Source of the DNA: COMBO-56-21 sp041559015 | GTDB lineage: Archaea; Thermoplasmatota; Thermoplasmata; UBA10834 | Length of the DNA: 64,000 nt | Reading direction: 5' to 3' | Assembly (NCBI GenBank): GCA_041559015.1 | Contig: JBFFED010000003.1 | Location: forward strand, 1-64,000 | Shown here: positions 40,851 to 50,214 of the stretch, piece by piece | Position numbering within the stretch: the stretch's first letter is position 1 | How the letters are laid out: each line of letters starts with the position of its first letter | Translations under genes and position numbers: made by a program | Notes under the pieces: generated by a model | What the model was told of the DNA's origin: nothing | Databases searched by the model: none | What the model saw: only the letters and a program-made list of their open reading frames with translations

Positions 40851-41297
40851 ATGGAGCGGAGCAGGATGGAGACTTCTGCATTCCTGTTCGCCGTCGCCAC
40901 CTTCGTCCTGTGGGGCACGACGAACTTCCTGATAGGCTATGGAGAGAAATCGCTGAAGATGGACCCGCAGGTCTTCACCGCGGTGATGTGGTGCGCCATG
41001 GGTGCCCTCGGGCTCGTCATGCTCGTCTATGTGCTCCTTACCGGGAGGGAGATACCGATGAACATCAACATCTCCGTCCCCGCTGCGGCCGGCCTGCTGC
41101 TGGGTGTGGGCATACTCGCGTTCACCTTCGCCATGTCCCACACGGACATGTCCACAGGGGCCACGGCTGCCGTGGCAACCTCGAACGCCGCCCTGACGGT
41201 CATGCTCGCGTTCTTCCTGCTCAGAGAGCCGCTCCTGCTCAAGGAATGGATAGGGATCGCCACGGTCATCCTGGGGATAATCATACTGAGGATCTAG
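40851..41297 (+). CDS. Single-EamA-domain membrane protein
   Basis: 148 residues with five hydrophobic helices, matching one half of a 10-helix drug/metabolite transporter: TFVLWGTTNFLIGYGEKS, then STGATAAVATSNAALTVML and REPLLLKEWIGIATVILGI (the EamA end motif). Such short proteins act as dimers. ATG 40851 fits the TATA spacing; ATG 40866 has a good GGAGCGGAGCAGG upstream and is an alternative. The substrate is unknown. Confidence 0.75.
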   Translation: MERSRMETSAFLFAVATFVLWGTTNFLIGYGEKSLKMDPQVFTAVMWCAMGALGLVMLVYVLLTGREIPMNINISVPAAAGLLLGVGILAFTFAMSHTDMSTGATAAVATSNAALTVMLAFFLLREPLLLKEWIGIATVILGIIILRI

Positions 41298-41302
41298 GAG
41301 GG

Positions 41303-42556
41303 CTACTTCTCCCAGACCACCCTGCCGTCCTTGACAACCACTGAGCAGAGGTTCGTCCCGAACCTATATGGTAACTGTGCGTGCGATCCTATGTCCATTA
41401 TCGCGATGTCCGCCCTCTTCCCCACCTCGAGGGACCCCACCCGCTTCTCGAGCCCGAGCGCTGCGGCGGCGTTGATCGTTGCGGCGGTGATCGATTCCGC
41501 GGGGGTCATGCGCATCTTGTGGCACGCGAGGCTGATGGTGAATTGCATCGACTCGTTCCAGCAGTTGGGGTTGAGGTCGGTCCCGAGAGCGACTGGGACG
41601 CCCAGGTCTATGAGCCTCCGGCCGTCCGCATAATCCTTCGACATCGATGAGTAGGGCGTTCCTGGGAGGAGCACACCGACGACGTCCTTCCTCGCCATGG
41701 CCATGATGCCATCGTCCGTGGTCTTCGCGAGGTGCTCGGCGGATATCGCCCCGACCTCGGCCGCGAGCTCCGCGCCCCCCGAGGCATGCAGCTCGTCCGC
41801 GTGTATCTTGAGCCTCATGCCGAGGGCCTTCGCCTCCTCGAGGACCTTCCTTGACTGGTCCACGGTGAACACGCCCTTCTCGCAGAATACGTCACAGAAC
41901 GCCGCGAGCCTCCGCTTCGATACTTCCGGGAGCACCTCCGAACAGACGAACGTGATGTAGTCGTCCGGCTTCCCGGTGAACTCCTCGGGCACCGCGTGCG
42001 CCCCCAGGAACGTCGGCACGACATCGACTGGGAAATCGTCCCCGAGCTTGCGGATCGTCTCCAGGATCCTGAGCTCGACGTCTTTGTCGAGCCCGTAACC
42101 GGATTTCGCCTCGACGGTCGTCGACCCGTGGGATATCATGGACTCGAGCCTCCTCGCGGACTGCCTGAACAGCTCGTGCGGAGAAGCGGCCCTCGTGTCC
42201 CGGACCGTCCTGAGTATCCCTCCGCCCTCCTTAAGTATGTCCAGGTATCCCTTCCCCTTGGCCTTAAGCTCGAGCTCGAACTCCCTCGAGCCGGCGTACA
42301 CGAGGTGCGTGTGCGGGTCGACCATCCCCGGCATGACGACCCTGCCCGAGGCGTCTTTCCTCTCGACCCCGGACGCGTCGTGCTCCCTCAGGACGGACTC
42401 CGTCTTCCCGACCGCGGCCACGGCCCCTCCAGAGACAGCGACCGCGCCATCGCGTATTATCCTGAGCTCCGACATCTCGTGCTTGGCCCGGGCCCTTCGG
42501 GGCCCCTTCAGGGTAATCAGCTCCGAGGCGTTCGTGATGATGAGGTCGTCCGTCAT
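41303..42556 (-). CDS. hutI: Imidazolonepropionase
   Basis: Third enzyme of histidine breakdown; hydrolyses imidazolone-5-propionate to formiminoglutamate. 417 residues of the amidohydrolase fold: MPGMVDPHTHLVYAGSREFE (metal HTH), GSTTVEAKSGYGLDKDVELR, KIHADELHASGGAELA, and LGTDLNPNCWNESM with the catalytic Asp. No hutH, hutU or hutG lies in the window. A TATA-like CTTATAGG lies about 27 nt upstream on this strand, so it probably has its own leaderless promoter rather than belonging to the flippase unit. Confidence 0.9.
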   Translation of the reverse strand: MTDDLIITNASELITLKGPRRARAKHEMSELRIIRDGAVAVSGGAVAAVGKTESVLREHDASGVERKDASGRVVMPGMVDPHTHLVYAGSREFELELKAKGKGYLDILKEGGGILRTVRDTRAASPHELFRQSARRLESMISHGSTTVEAKSGYGLDKDVELRILETIRKLGDDFPVDVVPTFLGAHAVPEEFTGKPDDYITFVCSEVLPEVSKRRLAAFCDVFCEKGVFTVDQSRKVLEEAKALGMRLKIHADELHASGGAELAAEVGAISAEHLAKTTDDGIMAMARKDVVGVLLPGTPYSSMSKDYADGRRLIDLGVPVALGTDLNPNCWNESMQFTISLACHKMRMTPAESITAATINAAAALGLEKRVGSLEVGKRADIAIMDIGSHAQLPYRFGTNLCSVVVKDGRVVWEK

Positions 42557-42608
42557 CGCTACCGTCGCCGATAATGCCGGTTTCCGCCTATAAGAGGTTC
42601 GGGCTCCC

Positions 42609-44192
42609 TCACTGGCCCCTCTTCCCGAGCAGCTCGTTGACCGCGTACTGGATGGTGTCCTGGGGGTTCAGCAGGTTCCTGAAGTACCTGTAGTCCGAGG
42701 CCTCCAGCTCCCCCAGCATGTACGCCGACACGCCGTACGTGACCGTGCCAGCGAGCGCCAGCACTATGAGCCCGAACCACTGGTCGGCGGAGATCACGAG
42801 CCAGTCCAGGGTGTACATGACCCCGACCATGAGCAGGGCACACATGAGGTGCCTGAACGAGCGCGAGTTGGGGACTATCTTCGCTATCCTCCAGGCCATG
42901 TACCTAAGCACGAAGAAGTAGTATATCGAGGAGACCAGGAGGGAGGCTGCAGCCCCGAATGCGCCCAGGCCCAGCATCTGTATCCCGAAGGCCGACCTGG
43001 GGACGAGTATGAGCAAGGCGGCCAGCTGCACGCCTATCCCACCCACGCCTATGTAGAACAGAGTTGTGGGCTTGCCTACGCCCGCGATCGCCGACCTGAG
43101 AGGCAGGACGAGTGCGACCACCGTGCTCGCTATGACGAGGAGGTTCATCGTCCTGACCTCCGAGGCGAACTCGCCCGTCAGGAATACGCCAAGTATCTCT
43201 TCCCCGAATGTCAGGTAGAACGCGGCGGTCGGGATGACTATGAGCGACACGTACCTCTCCGCTTGGTTCACGATGTCCCAGCTCGCGGCCACGTCCTTCC
43301 TCGTGAAGTACGCCATGACCGAGGGGAGTATCAGCGTCGCGACCGCGAGCGAGAACACCCCGACGAACACCGCCATCCGCTGCACGCCGAAATAGAGCCC
43401 TACCACCTCTGCGCCCCAGAAGTGCCCTACCACCACCTTGTCCAGGAACAGGTCCAGCACTATGATCATAGAGACCACGAACACGGGCGCCAGGGACCGG
43501 ATGTACTTCATGAGGGTATCGCGGTCCGGCCGAGATATCCTCACGCGGGCCATGAGAAGGGCGACCAGGAGCATAGAGGATATCACCCCTGCGACATACG
43601 ATGCCGCGAGCAACGCCGGGCCTTCCGGAGAGCCCTTGAAGGCCGAGGTCGCGACGAATATCATGAACGAGACGCGCACCACGAGCTCCAAGAGCGCAGG
43701 GATGTGCACCTTCGCGACCGCGTCCTGGGCGTCGAACGTGTGCGTCGCAATCTGGCTTATGCCCAGGAGTATGTAGTACATCAGGAACGCGTTGAGGGAG
43801 TCGACGACAGGGTCTGTCGCCGGCATCGCCCCTCCGAAATGGTTGCCGCTCCAGAGGTTGATCATGGCAAAGGAGACAAGCGAGAATATCGCCAGGAGGA
43901 CGAGCTTGATCGACGCGTATGCGCCTACGCACTTCCCGAGGTCCTCGCCCTTCCGGATGAAATTGGAGTGTACGGATCCCACGCCGAAGTCCGACAAGAA
44001 GCTCAGGAGGCCGACTGTGGCCATGGCGTAGCCGAGTATCCCTAGGGCCGTGGGGCCCATGTTCTGCGCGATGAAGACGAGCGCCGCAGTGCTCAATACC
44101 GCCCCGATCACGCCGTTCGCGACTGACAGGGCTGCCTTGGGGCTCATGAGCCTGTGGTTCGTCGTGGCCTCCCGCTTGCCCTCATCGGGCAT
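42609..44192 (-). CDS. Polysaccharide/lipid-linked glycan flippase
   Basis: 527 residues with about 14 helices, of the MOP (Wzx-like) superfamily: ANGVIGAVLSTAALVFIAQN and the following GPTALGILGYAMA, FLSDFGVGSVHSNFI, and DLFLDKVVVGHFWGAEVVGL. It likely moves lipid-linked sugars across the membrane for surface glycosylation, in line with the glycosyltransferases at 36404-40659. A TATA box (TTTATATT, about 44216-44223) precedes ATG 44192 by about 27 nt. Confidence 0.8.
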   Translation of the reverse strand: MPDEGKREATTNHRLMSPKAALSVANGVIGAVLSTAALVFIAQNMGPTALGILGYAMATVGLLSFLSDFGVGSVHSNFIRKGEDLGKCVGAYASIKLVLLAIFSLVSFAMINLWSGNHFGGAMPATDPVVDSLNAFLMYYILLGISQIATHTFDAQDAVAKVHIPALLELVVRVSFMIFVATSAFKGSPEGPALLAASYVAGVISSMLLVALLMARVRISRPDRDTLMKYIRSLAPVFVVSMIIVLDLFLDKVVVGHFWGAEVVGLYFGVQRMAVFVGVFSLAVATLILPSVMAYFTRKDVAASWDIVNQAERYVSLIVIPTAAFYLTFGEEILGVFLTGEFASEVRTMNLLVIASTVVALVLPLRSAIAGVGKPTTLFYIGVGGIGVQLAALLILVPRSAFGIQMLGLGAFGAAASLLVSSIYYFFVLRYMAWRIAKIVPNSRSFRHLMCALLMVGVMYTLDWLVISADQWFGLIVLALAGTVTYGVSAYMLGELEASDYRYFRNLLNPQDTIQYAVNELLGKRGQ

Positions 44193-44237
44193 GCTCCCTT
44201 AACATATGGGTCGCAATATAAAACTAGTGATGGGCCG

Positions 44238-45362
44238 TCAGAGCCTGGCGGCCAGGTCCTTCACGAGATCCAGCCCCTTCGCTATGTTCCCCTGAGAGTT
44301 GGCATACGAGAACCTCAGGTGTCCCTCGCCCTTCGACCCGAAGGAGGATCCGGGGGCGCATATCACGCCCGCTTCCAGTATCCTCAAGGCGAGCTTCTCC
44401 GAGGCGATCTTCTGCGCATAGCTTGGGAATGCGTAGAATGCGCCGCTCACCGCGGGCGTGTTGAAGGTCGGTATCTCGGCGAGCTTCCTCAGGGCGACGT
44501 CCCGCCGCTTCCTGAACTCCGCAAGGATCTCCGCCTGGAACCTATCCAGCACCTTGAGACCCTCGAGCACTGCGAACTGAGTCGCCGTCGGCGGGCAAGC
44601 GAGGGTGTAGTACTGCACCTTGGAGAGTTGCTGGACTATCTCCTTGGAGGTTGCGACGTAGCCTATCCTCCAGCCGGTGGCGGCGAGCGACTTGGAGAAC
44701 GATTGCACGATGATGGTATCGTTGTGGAACCTCGCGAAGGACCAGTGCTCTCCCTCGTAGACATACCCGTCGTACACCTCGTCCGAGAGGATGTACATCT
44801 TGTGCTCCTTGGCGACCTCGCATAGGGCCTTCACGGTCTCCTTGGGGAATACCGTCCCGGTAGGGTTAGACGGGCTGTTGAGTATGATCGCCTTCGTCTT
44901 CGGGGTGATGAGGGACTTGACCTCCTCGACGTCCGGGAGGTAGCCGTTCTCGCGCCTGAGCGTGTACTCGACTGGCCTTCCCCCGGCGAGCTTCACATCG
45001 GGCCCGTAGATGATGAATCCCGGGTTCGGGACCAAGGCCTCGTCGCCCTCGCCCAGGATCGTCTCGCAGGCGATCCTCATGCCCTCGGTGGCCCCAGCGG
45101 TCACGATGACGTTGTCGAACGAGACGTCCTTGCGGTATCTCCTGAGGTATTCGGCGATCGCCTCCCTCAGCTCTGGGATCCCAGCGCTTGGCCCGTACTT
45201 GTTGTGGCCTTCCCTGAGGGCCCTGCAGAAGGCTTCGATCATCTCCCTGGGCGGCTGAATATCCGGTTCGCCGAGCCCGAGGTTGATTGCGCTCCGGGGC
45301 GCGGCCTCGAACAGCTTCCTGATACCGGAGACCTTCAGCGACGAGACACGCTCTGGGAACAT
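44238..45362 (-). CDS. Class I/II aminotransferase (aspartate-type)
   Basis: 374 residues from ATG 45362 (MFPERVSSLKVSGIR). PLP enzyme of subfamily I-gamma: INLGLGEPDIQPP, KYGPSAGIPELREAIAEY, ILNSPSNPTGTVFPKE, LSDEVYDGYVYEG, and the lysine motif SFSKSLAATGWRIGY. Probably transaminates aspartate, an aromatic amino acid or alanine; specificity cannot be read off. The direct repeat ATGTACG twice, 10 bp apart, on this strand (45377-45383 and 45387-45393 on the plus map as CGTACAT) lies just upstream. Confidence 0.87.
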   Translation of the reverse strand: MFPERVSSLKVSGIRKLFEAAPRSAINLGLGEPDIQPPREMIEAFCRALREGHNKYGPSAGIPELREAIAEYLRRYRKDVSFDNVIVTAGATEGMRIACETILGEGDEALVPNPGFIIYGPDVKLAGGRPVEYTLRRENGYLPDVEEVKSLITPKTKAIILNSPSNPTGTVFPKETVKALCEVAKEHKMYILSDEVYDGYVYEGEHWSFARFHNDTIIVQSFSKSLAATGWRIGYVATSKEIVQQLSKVQYYTLACPPTATQFAVLEGLKVLDRFQAEILAEFRKRRDVALRKLAEIPTFNTPAVSGAFYAFPSYAQKIASEKLALRILEAGVICAPGSSFGSKGEGHLRFSYANSQGNIAKGLDLVKDLAARL

Positions 45363-45492
45363 CCAACCCCGGGGACGTACATATCCGTACATTAACCGTT
45401 CGGGGATACACTACGACGGTTGAGAACGTGTTAACAGGTCGCACACGAACGGCACCGCGCCCGGAAGAGTGACTGTCGGCCCAGAAGGGCGC

Positions 45493-46407
45493 TCACTTGC
45501 CAACGGACCGGACCGGGGCAGCAAGGTCGTCGGATACCACGGACACCCTCGCCTTCGACATAGACTCGTGGACCAAGGCGCCGACTATCCCTGCCAGCAC
45601 CTGGAAGGGCGGCGCGAGGAACGCCGTGCCCCAGACGAATGCCGCCGCCCGCGTGGAGAACTTCATATCCCGCACAGACTGGAGCCACTCGGCATCGTCA
45701 TCCGCCTCCAGGCCCACCAAAGAGCGACCGAGGGCGCAGTCCACATGCGCCGTCAGGGTCGTAATCATCCAGACTATCTCCCTGAGAGGAGTCTGCGCCC
45801 CGCCGAAGTCCGTCGCGCCCTTCACGATCGCCTTCCTGAGGTCCTCCGCGGTGGAGCCCTCGTAAGTGGTGTATGCGTTCCCGACCATCGTGTAATGGTG
45901 CGCGTCGCTCCCGCCCATCTTGGCCAGGTCGGACCCTGTGAAGGCGTGCTTCGCGAAGGCGTTCGAGTATCCATCGATGTGCATGCTGTTGAGCACCTCG
46001 ATGCCGTCCAGGTCCAGGCCTGAGATTGCCTTGCCGAGGCACTTGCACCTCGAGCTGAATGGGTGTGGGGCGACGGCGACCCCTCCCTGGGCGTGTATCC
46101 TGTCGATGGTCTCCTCAGGTGACAGGCCTGGGGGGACCGTCTCCTGAAGGAACAATCCGAGGATCTCCCCGCTGGGTGTGAGTACCTCCTCGCCCAGCAC
46201 GACCTCCACCTTCGACGGCACCTCCTTCGCCTTGAGCGCCCCCCTGAGGCTGTTGTGGTCCGTGACGCAGAGCACATCGAGGCCCTTCCTCTCCGCCGTT
46301 CTGACGACGTCCCTGGGCTCCGAAACGCTGTCCGGGACCTTCAGGAACTCTATCCTGGTCAGCCCGGAGTACTTCGTGTGGACGTGTGTGTCCGCCCTTC
46401 CCCTCAT
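45493..46407 (-). CDS. PHP-domain metal-dependent phosphoesterase
   Basis: 304 residues from ATG 46407 (MRGRADTHVHTKYSG); the ATG at 46461 would overlap the promoter. PHP motifs are DTHVHTKYSG, CVTDHNSLRGA, VLGEEVLTPSGE, AVAPHPFSSRC and GGSDAHHYTMVG, supplying the metal ligands. The C-terminal 90 residues are helical and partly hydrophobic (FVWGTAFLAPPFQVLAGIVG) and may contact the membrane. The substrate is unknown. A TATA-like AAAACTATG on this strand about 26 nt upstream suggests a leaderless mRNA. Confidence 0.8.
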   Translation of the reverse strand: MRGRADTHVHTKYSGLTRIEFLKVPDSVSEPRDVVRTAERKGLDVLCVTDHNSLRGALKAKEVPSKVEVVLGEEVLTPSGEILGLFLQETVPPGLSPEETIDRIHAQGGVAVAPHPFSSRCKCLGKAISGLDLDGIEVLNSMHIDGYSNAFAKHAFTGSDLAKMGGSDAHHYTMVGNAYTTYEGSTAEDLRKAIVKGATDFGGAQTPLREIVWMITTLTAHVDCALGRSLVGLEADDDAEWLQSVRDMKFSTRAAAFVWGTAFLAPPFQVLAGIVGALVHESMSKARVSVVSDDLAAPVRSVGK

Positions 46408-46461
46408 CGAGGGGGAGGAAGAGCGAGGTAGACAACATAGTTTTCGATTGAACGAGCTCAC

Positions 46462-47415
46462 TCACGAGAGCCTCTTGCTGTACCAGATGCTCTCCCCGTC
46501 CTTCTCGAACCCGAAGGATCTGTAGAGGTCGAAGGCCTTCTCGTTCTTCGCGTAGACGCCGATGTAGACCGTATCCAGGCCCTTCTCCAGAAGCAGATCG
46601 ATGCCGTCCGCGAGCAGCGCCTTGGCAAGGCCTCGGCGCCTGTACCGGGGCCTCACGCCGAGAATATCCACCCAGCCGGCCCTCACGCCCCTCTCCTCGT
46701 TGAACGCTGTGGACTCCTCGGAAACGCATATGCCGACGGCCTCATCCCCTCTCATCGCGAGCGTGAGAATGCCCAGGTCCTTGGCCGTGTCCCTGAAGTT
46801 GATCCAGCGCTCAATCTTCTCGGGGGCGAAGCTGAAGTGATCTCGAAATGAATCGTTGAATGTCTCGACTGCGGTTGTGATGTCGGCATCCGAGCACTCG
46901 GCGAATGGCTTCCTATGGATCCTGAAGCCTTCAGGCGGCGGAGCAGGACGGGTTCCGGAGCGACCGCGCCTCACGAGTATGTACACACGGTACTCCTCCT
47001 CGAAGGAATCCGGCTCCAGGAGCGACCGCTTCCAGCCATCCGTGACCACGCTCCTGGAACGGGCCTTGCCGACCCCTTTGGAGCGCAGATACTCCACGCA
47101 CGAGTCCAGGAGGCGGTGCTCAATGCCCTTGTCGCGGTGCTCAGGGACGACTTCCACATCCACGAACCCGTCGTCCATCCCCGCTGCGATCCTGTTACTC
47201 TCTATCTGGGCGGCAGCGAAGCCCGCCGCCTCGCCGCCTAGGTACGCGACCCATGAGCCCTCAGGGTCGAAGTCCGGGTCGGCCAGCGTCCACACCCTCG
47301 CCTCCTCCATCGTGAGCCTTCGCTCATAGGGATGGTCCGCTCTGGACCGCGCGACGATGTCGATGTAGGACCCGAGTTGGTCCTCTGACAGGTGACGGAG
47401 CTCGAGGTCTGCCAC
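46462..47415 (-). CDS. Tandem GNAT acetyltransferase
   Basis: About 317 residues from GTG 47415; ATG 47457 is an upstream alternative, but a TATA-like GGATTATC about 29 nt before 47415 favours the shorter form. Two GNAT domains: N-terminal about 1-145 (VDVEVVPEHRDKGIEHRLLD) and C-terminal about 170-317 (VDILGVRPRYRRRGLAKALL, then VYAKNEKAFDLYRSFGFEK). The second has the complete acetyl-CoA loop RRRGLA; the first is degenerate (HRDKGI). The layout is like mycothiol-synthase-type double GNATs. The substrate is unknown. Confidence 0.8.
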   Translation of the reverse strand: MADLELRHLSEDQLGSYIDIVARSRADHPYERRLTMEEARVWTLADPDFDPEGSWVAYLGGEAAGFAAAQIESNRIAAGMDDGFVDVEVVPEHRDKGIEHRLLDSCVEYLRSKGVGKARSRSVVTDGWKRSLLEPDSFEEEYRVYILVRRGRSGTRPAPPPEGFRIHRKPFAECSDADITTAVETFNDSFRDHFSFAPEKIERWINFRDTAKDLGILTLAMRGDEAVGICVSEESTAFNEERGVRAGWVDILGVRPRYRRRGLAKALLADGIDLLLEKGLDTVYIGVYAKNEKAFDLYRSFGFEKDGESIWYSKRLS

Positions 47416-47549
47416 GTATCGGCCAATCACGACCGCCGAGATAATCCTTTTGGGCATGCGGCTCGAGGGCTCGCCAGGCGTTCGACCTATAGAAAATCAT
47501 CAAAGGGTTTCAGGTTTGAACGAATAATTCATGGAAATGAACCGATCGA

Positions 47550-47735
47550 TCAGAACGCGTTTCTTCGTGGGGGCTTGTGCTTCTGGAAGCACTCTTGGCA
47601 GTAGACCGGTCTTCCCTCTGTCGGCTTAAAGGGTACCTCGGACTCGTTCCCGCAGTCGGAGCACTTTATCTTGTGCATCTCCCTTGGGCGCGAGTCGTAT
47701 CTACGGCTGCCGCCTCCATACGTGCCGTAACTCAT
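47550..47735 (-). CDS. CxxC-x17-CxxC zinc-ribbon protein
   Basis: 61 residues. After a Gly/Arg-rich N-terminus (MSYGTYGGGSRRYDSRPRE) come KIKCSDCGNES and RPVYCQECF, two CxxC pairs exactly 17 residues apart. This matches the short zinc-binding CxxC-x17-CxxC family found in archaea and some bacteria. A nucleic-acid or ribosome-linked role is plausible given the basic ends, but unproven. AAGGAG lies about 8 nt before ATG 47735. Confidence 0.75.
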   Translation of the reverse strand: MSYGTYGGGSRRYDSRPREMHKIKCSDCGNESEVPFKPTEGRPVYCQECFQKHKPPRRNAF

Positions 47736-47956
47736 TGCTTATTTCTCCTTTTGCGTGAGCGAATGAACGCCCGACGCAATCATCTCTAGAATGTCTTGGT
47801 ACAAGTAGTCATGCATGCCACGGGAAACGGGAGGCCCGAGTATTCTGCAGACCATCACTCGCCCAAAACCCCAATGCTGGACACGGAATCCGTGCCCGTA
47901 TTCGGTCAACTATTAAGTACAAGGGAGATGTATGGAAGCTCAGCCGGAGAGATATA

Positions 47957-48280
47957 TTGGTCCAGAGACACGGGAGATATAGGGGACGCAGGTTCAACGA
48001 CCGCAGGGTGCACTCACCTCGGGAGTCCGAGAGGACGGTCATGCTCAACCTCGGGAGAATCACCTCGCTCAGGTATGACATGAAGGAAGTGATGAGCCAC
48101 TACAAGGTCGAGGAGACGACCGCGTCCGCTGTCATGGCTAGCATCATCGCCAAGGGCTCCCGGATCTCAATCGACTCCGCGCTGGATTTCGTCAGAGAGC
48201 AGGAGAAGACGGGCATGTACCCCAGGGAGGCCCTGGAGGAGATATGCGACCTCCTGGACAGGTACTCGAAGCTGCGCTGA
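47957..48280 (+). CDS. Small basic hypothetical protein
   Basis: 107 residues from TTG 47957; ATG 48041 (79 residues, with GAGAGGAC about 10 nt upstream) is an equally fair start. The N-terminal 28 residues are Arg-rich (RHGRYRGRRFNDRRVH). The rest is helical (MKEVMSHYKVEETTASAVMA, SALDFVREQEKTG, LEEICDLLDRYSKLR). Not recognised; no membrane segment. TATA-like elements occur at 47911-47917 and 47951-47957. Confidence 0.5.
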   Translation: MVQRHGRYRGRRFNDRRVHSPRESERTVMLNLGRITSLRYDMKEVMSHYKVEETTASAVMASIIAKGSRISIDSALDFVREQEKTGMYPREALEEICDLLDRYSKLR

Positions 48281-48506
48281 TTCCCCTTTCGTGTCCCCAT
48301 GCCGGTTCCTCGCTTTCGATGGCTTTCTTCTCTTGAGTTGCCTCGACGGGCTTGATCCGCCGCGGCAGAACTGTCTAGCGCCTGGAAATCTTGGGGCGCC
48401 AAACGCTAACGTTCGGAACGCGTAGCCAGGTTTTCGTCTTTCTGATAATCGATGCTTGATAACAGGAACGTTTTCTTGAAGGACACGGGGGACAGAAGAA
48501 TACCTC

Positions 48507-49283
48507 GTGGCATCACCCTTCCCAGAGCACGGCCTGACCGCGAACCTGTACCTGCCGCGGCCGGCCATCAGGACGCAGCGACGCAGGACCAAACGCCTGA
48601 CGACCATAGCTGTCGTCCTGGGATTCGTCGGGGTGCTCCTCCTTCAGATGGTCCCTGATGCGCCTGGGGATGATGCGGCCAGCACCCAGGAGACGACCGC
48701 GGAGCAGGGCAACAATTCCTATGAGTTCGCCCTGCACATGCTCAACCACACTGTCAGGGCACCGACGGGCAATGGCACCCTGTTCGGTTTCGACAGCGCC
48801 CAACTGCCCTTCAACTTCTCCGAGCTCGTCTTCGGCGAGTTCCGGGGGGACACCGAGTTCCGCGACAGGTACTATGCAGGCTTCAGCCTGCTCGCGCGCG
48901 CGGAGGGTCCCAACGCGAGCATCAGGTTCCTGGAGGCGGACGGGAAGCTGGTCGAGCAGATCGGTTACCAGGGGCAGTCTCTCATCGTCCTGAACGGTTG
49001 GGAATCCATCTCCAAGGACGGTAAGGGGAAGGTAATCAACCACACGTGGGGTTCCATGCAGATAGCCGCATATGACTGGGAAGAAGGTTCGTGGTCCCCT
49101 GAGGAAGGCATCGCGGTCGAACACCCATCCGAAGTGACCGTCACGAGCGCCTCGCTCTGCCTGATGGTCTACGAGCCGGGCAGCAGCACCGACATCCCCG
49201 AGTTCGGCCCAGGACTCGCCTGCTTGGCGCTGGCGCTCCTGGTCCTGGTCGCGAGAAGGCAGAGGTCCAGCAAGAGACCGTGA
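48507..49283 (+). CDS. Secreted protein with C-terminal PEFG-like sorting tail
   Basis: 258 residues from GTG 48507. A basic stretch (RTQRRRTKRLTT) leads into one helix (IAVVLGFVGVLLLQMV, about 34-50) as signal anchor. An extracytoplasmic domain rich in N-x-S/T sites (NNS, NHT, NGT, NFS, NAS) follows, and the protein ends in IPEFGPGLACLALALLVLVARRQR. That tail is a PEF(G)-like motif, hydrophobic helix and Arg cluster, as in archaeal CTERM-type anchored proteins. The central domain is not recognised. The many sequons fit the surface-glycosylation genes nearby. Confidence 0.6.
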   Translation: MASPFPEHGLTANLYLPRPAIRTQRRRTKRLTTIAVVLGFVGVLLLQMVPDAPGDDAASTQETTAEQGNNSYEFALHMLNHTVRAPTGNGTLFGFDSAQLPFNFSELVFGEFRGDTEFRDRYYAGFSLLARAEGPNASIRFLEADGKLVEQIGYQGQSLIVLNGWESISKDGKGKVINHTWGSMQIAAYDWEEGSWSPEEGIAVEHPSEVTVTSASLCLMVYEPGSSTDIPEFGPGLACLALALLVLVARRQRSSKRP

Positions 49284-49397
49284 TTGGCGCGTCATCCCGC
49301 GTGCTGTCAATTGGCTGTCTCGCCTCGCACCCGGATTCTTTTCGATTCGCGAGACCGTCGACCTCTCGCCGATGTGCTCGCACTGGGCAGATCTACA

Positions 49398-50189
49398 CTA
49401 GCCCAGGCGTTTGTACGCCGCGGTGACCACGAAGATGGCCACGGCGAGGAACACGATCACGCCGCTTGTGGCCACATCGTATATCGCGGATAGCAGCACC
49501 CCGAGCATCATGCTCACCGTGCCGAAAACGATGGCCGCGGCCGTGGTCCCTCTGAAGGACAGCTTCAGCTGGAGCGCGGACAGGCCCGGGAGGACCAGCA
49601 ACGCCACGACGAGCACTATCCCGACGACCTTGATGGAGAGCACGATCGTGGTGGCGACGAGTATGCTGAACGAGAGGGATATGGGTTCCACCGGGATGCC
49701 CATCAGCTTCGATGCGCCCTCGTCGAAGGTTATCGACAGGAGCTCCTTGTAGAAGACACCCAGGAAGACGAGAGTGACCAGCCCGAGGACTGACACCACC
49801 AGCAGGTCGGTCGAGTCTATCGTGAGTATTGACCCGAATAGGTAACCGAACAGCTCCACATTGAAGCCCCCGGCGATGCTCACGATTATCAGCCCTCCCG
49901 AGAAACCAGTCGCGAGCATGACCGCTATGGCGGAGTCGGAAGTGGCGATGCCCCTCGACCTCATGTAGTGTATCCCCACGACCGCGAATATGCAGACGAC
50001 GAGGGCGGTGAGGATAGGCGATATGCCCAGGAGCAGCCCGAGGGCTATGCCCCCGAAGGCGGTGTGCGCCACGCCGTCGCCTATCATCGCCTCCTTCCTG
50101 AGGATCAGGAAGACGCCGACCCAGGCGCATGCGAACGCCGCGATCGTGCCCCCCAGGAGGGCATATTGGAAGAACTGGAATCCGAGCAT
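49398..50189 (-). CDS. znuB: Metal ABC transporter permease (ZnuB/MntB family)
   Basis: 263 residues with eight or nine helices: GFQFFQYALLGGTIAAFACA at the N-terminus, EAMIGDGVAHTAFGGIALG (the coupling and metal-path signature), and VKVVGIVLVVALLVLPGL-like segments. The ABC-3 family imports Zn2+, Mn2+ or Fe2+. ATG 50189 is chosen; the frame extends further upstream into znuC but without a canonical start. Last gene of znuA-znuC-znuB. Confidence 0.88.
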   Translation of the reverse strand: MLGFQFFQYALLGGTIAAFACAWVGVFLILRKEAMIGDGVAHTAFGGIALGLLLGISPILTALVVCIFAVVGIHYMRSRGIATSDSAIAVMLATGFSGGLIIVSIAGGFNVELFGYLFGSILTIDSTDLLVVSVLGLVTLVFLGVFYKELLSITFDEGASKLMGIPVEPISLSFSILVATTIVLSIKVVGIVLVVALLVLPGLSALQLKLSFRGTTAAAIVFGTVSMMLGVLLSAIYDVATSGVIVFLAVAIFVVTAAYKRLG

Positions 50190-50214
50190 GCGGGGGATGT
50201 CGAGGAGTGAGAGC

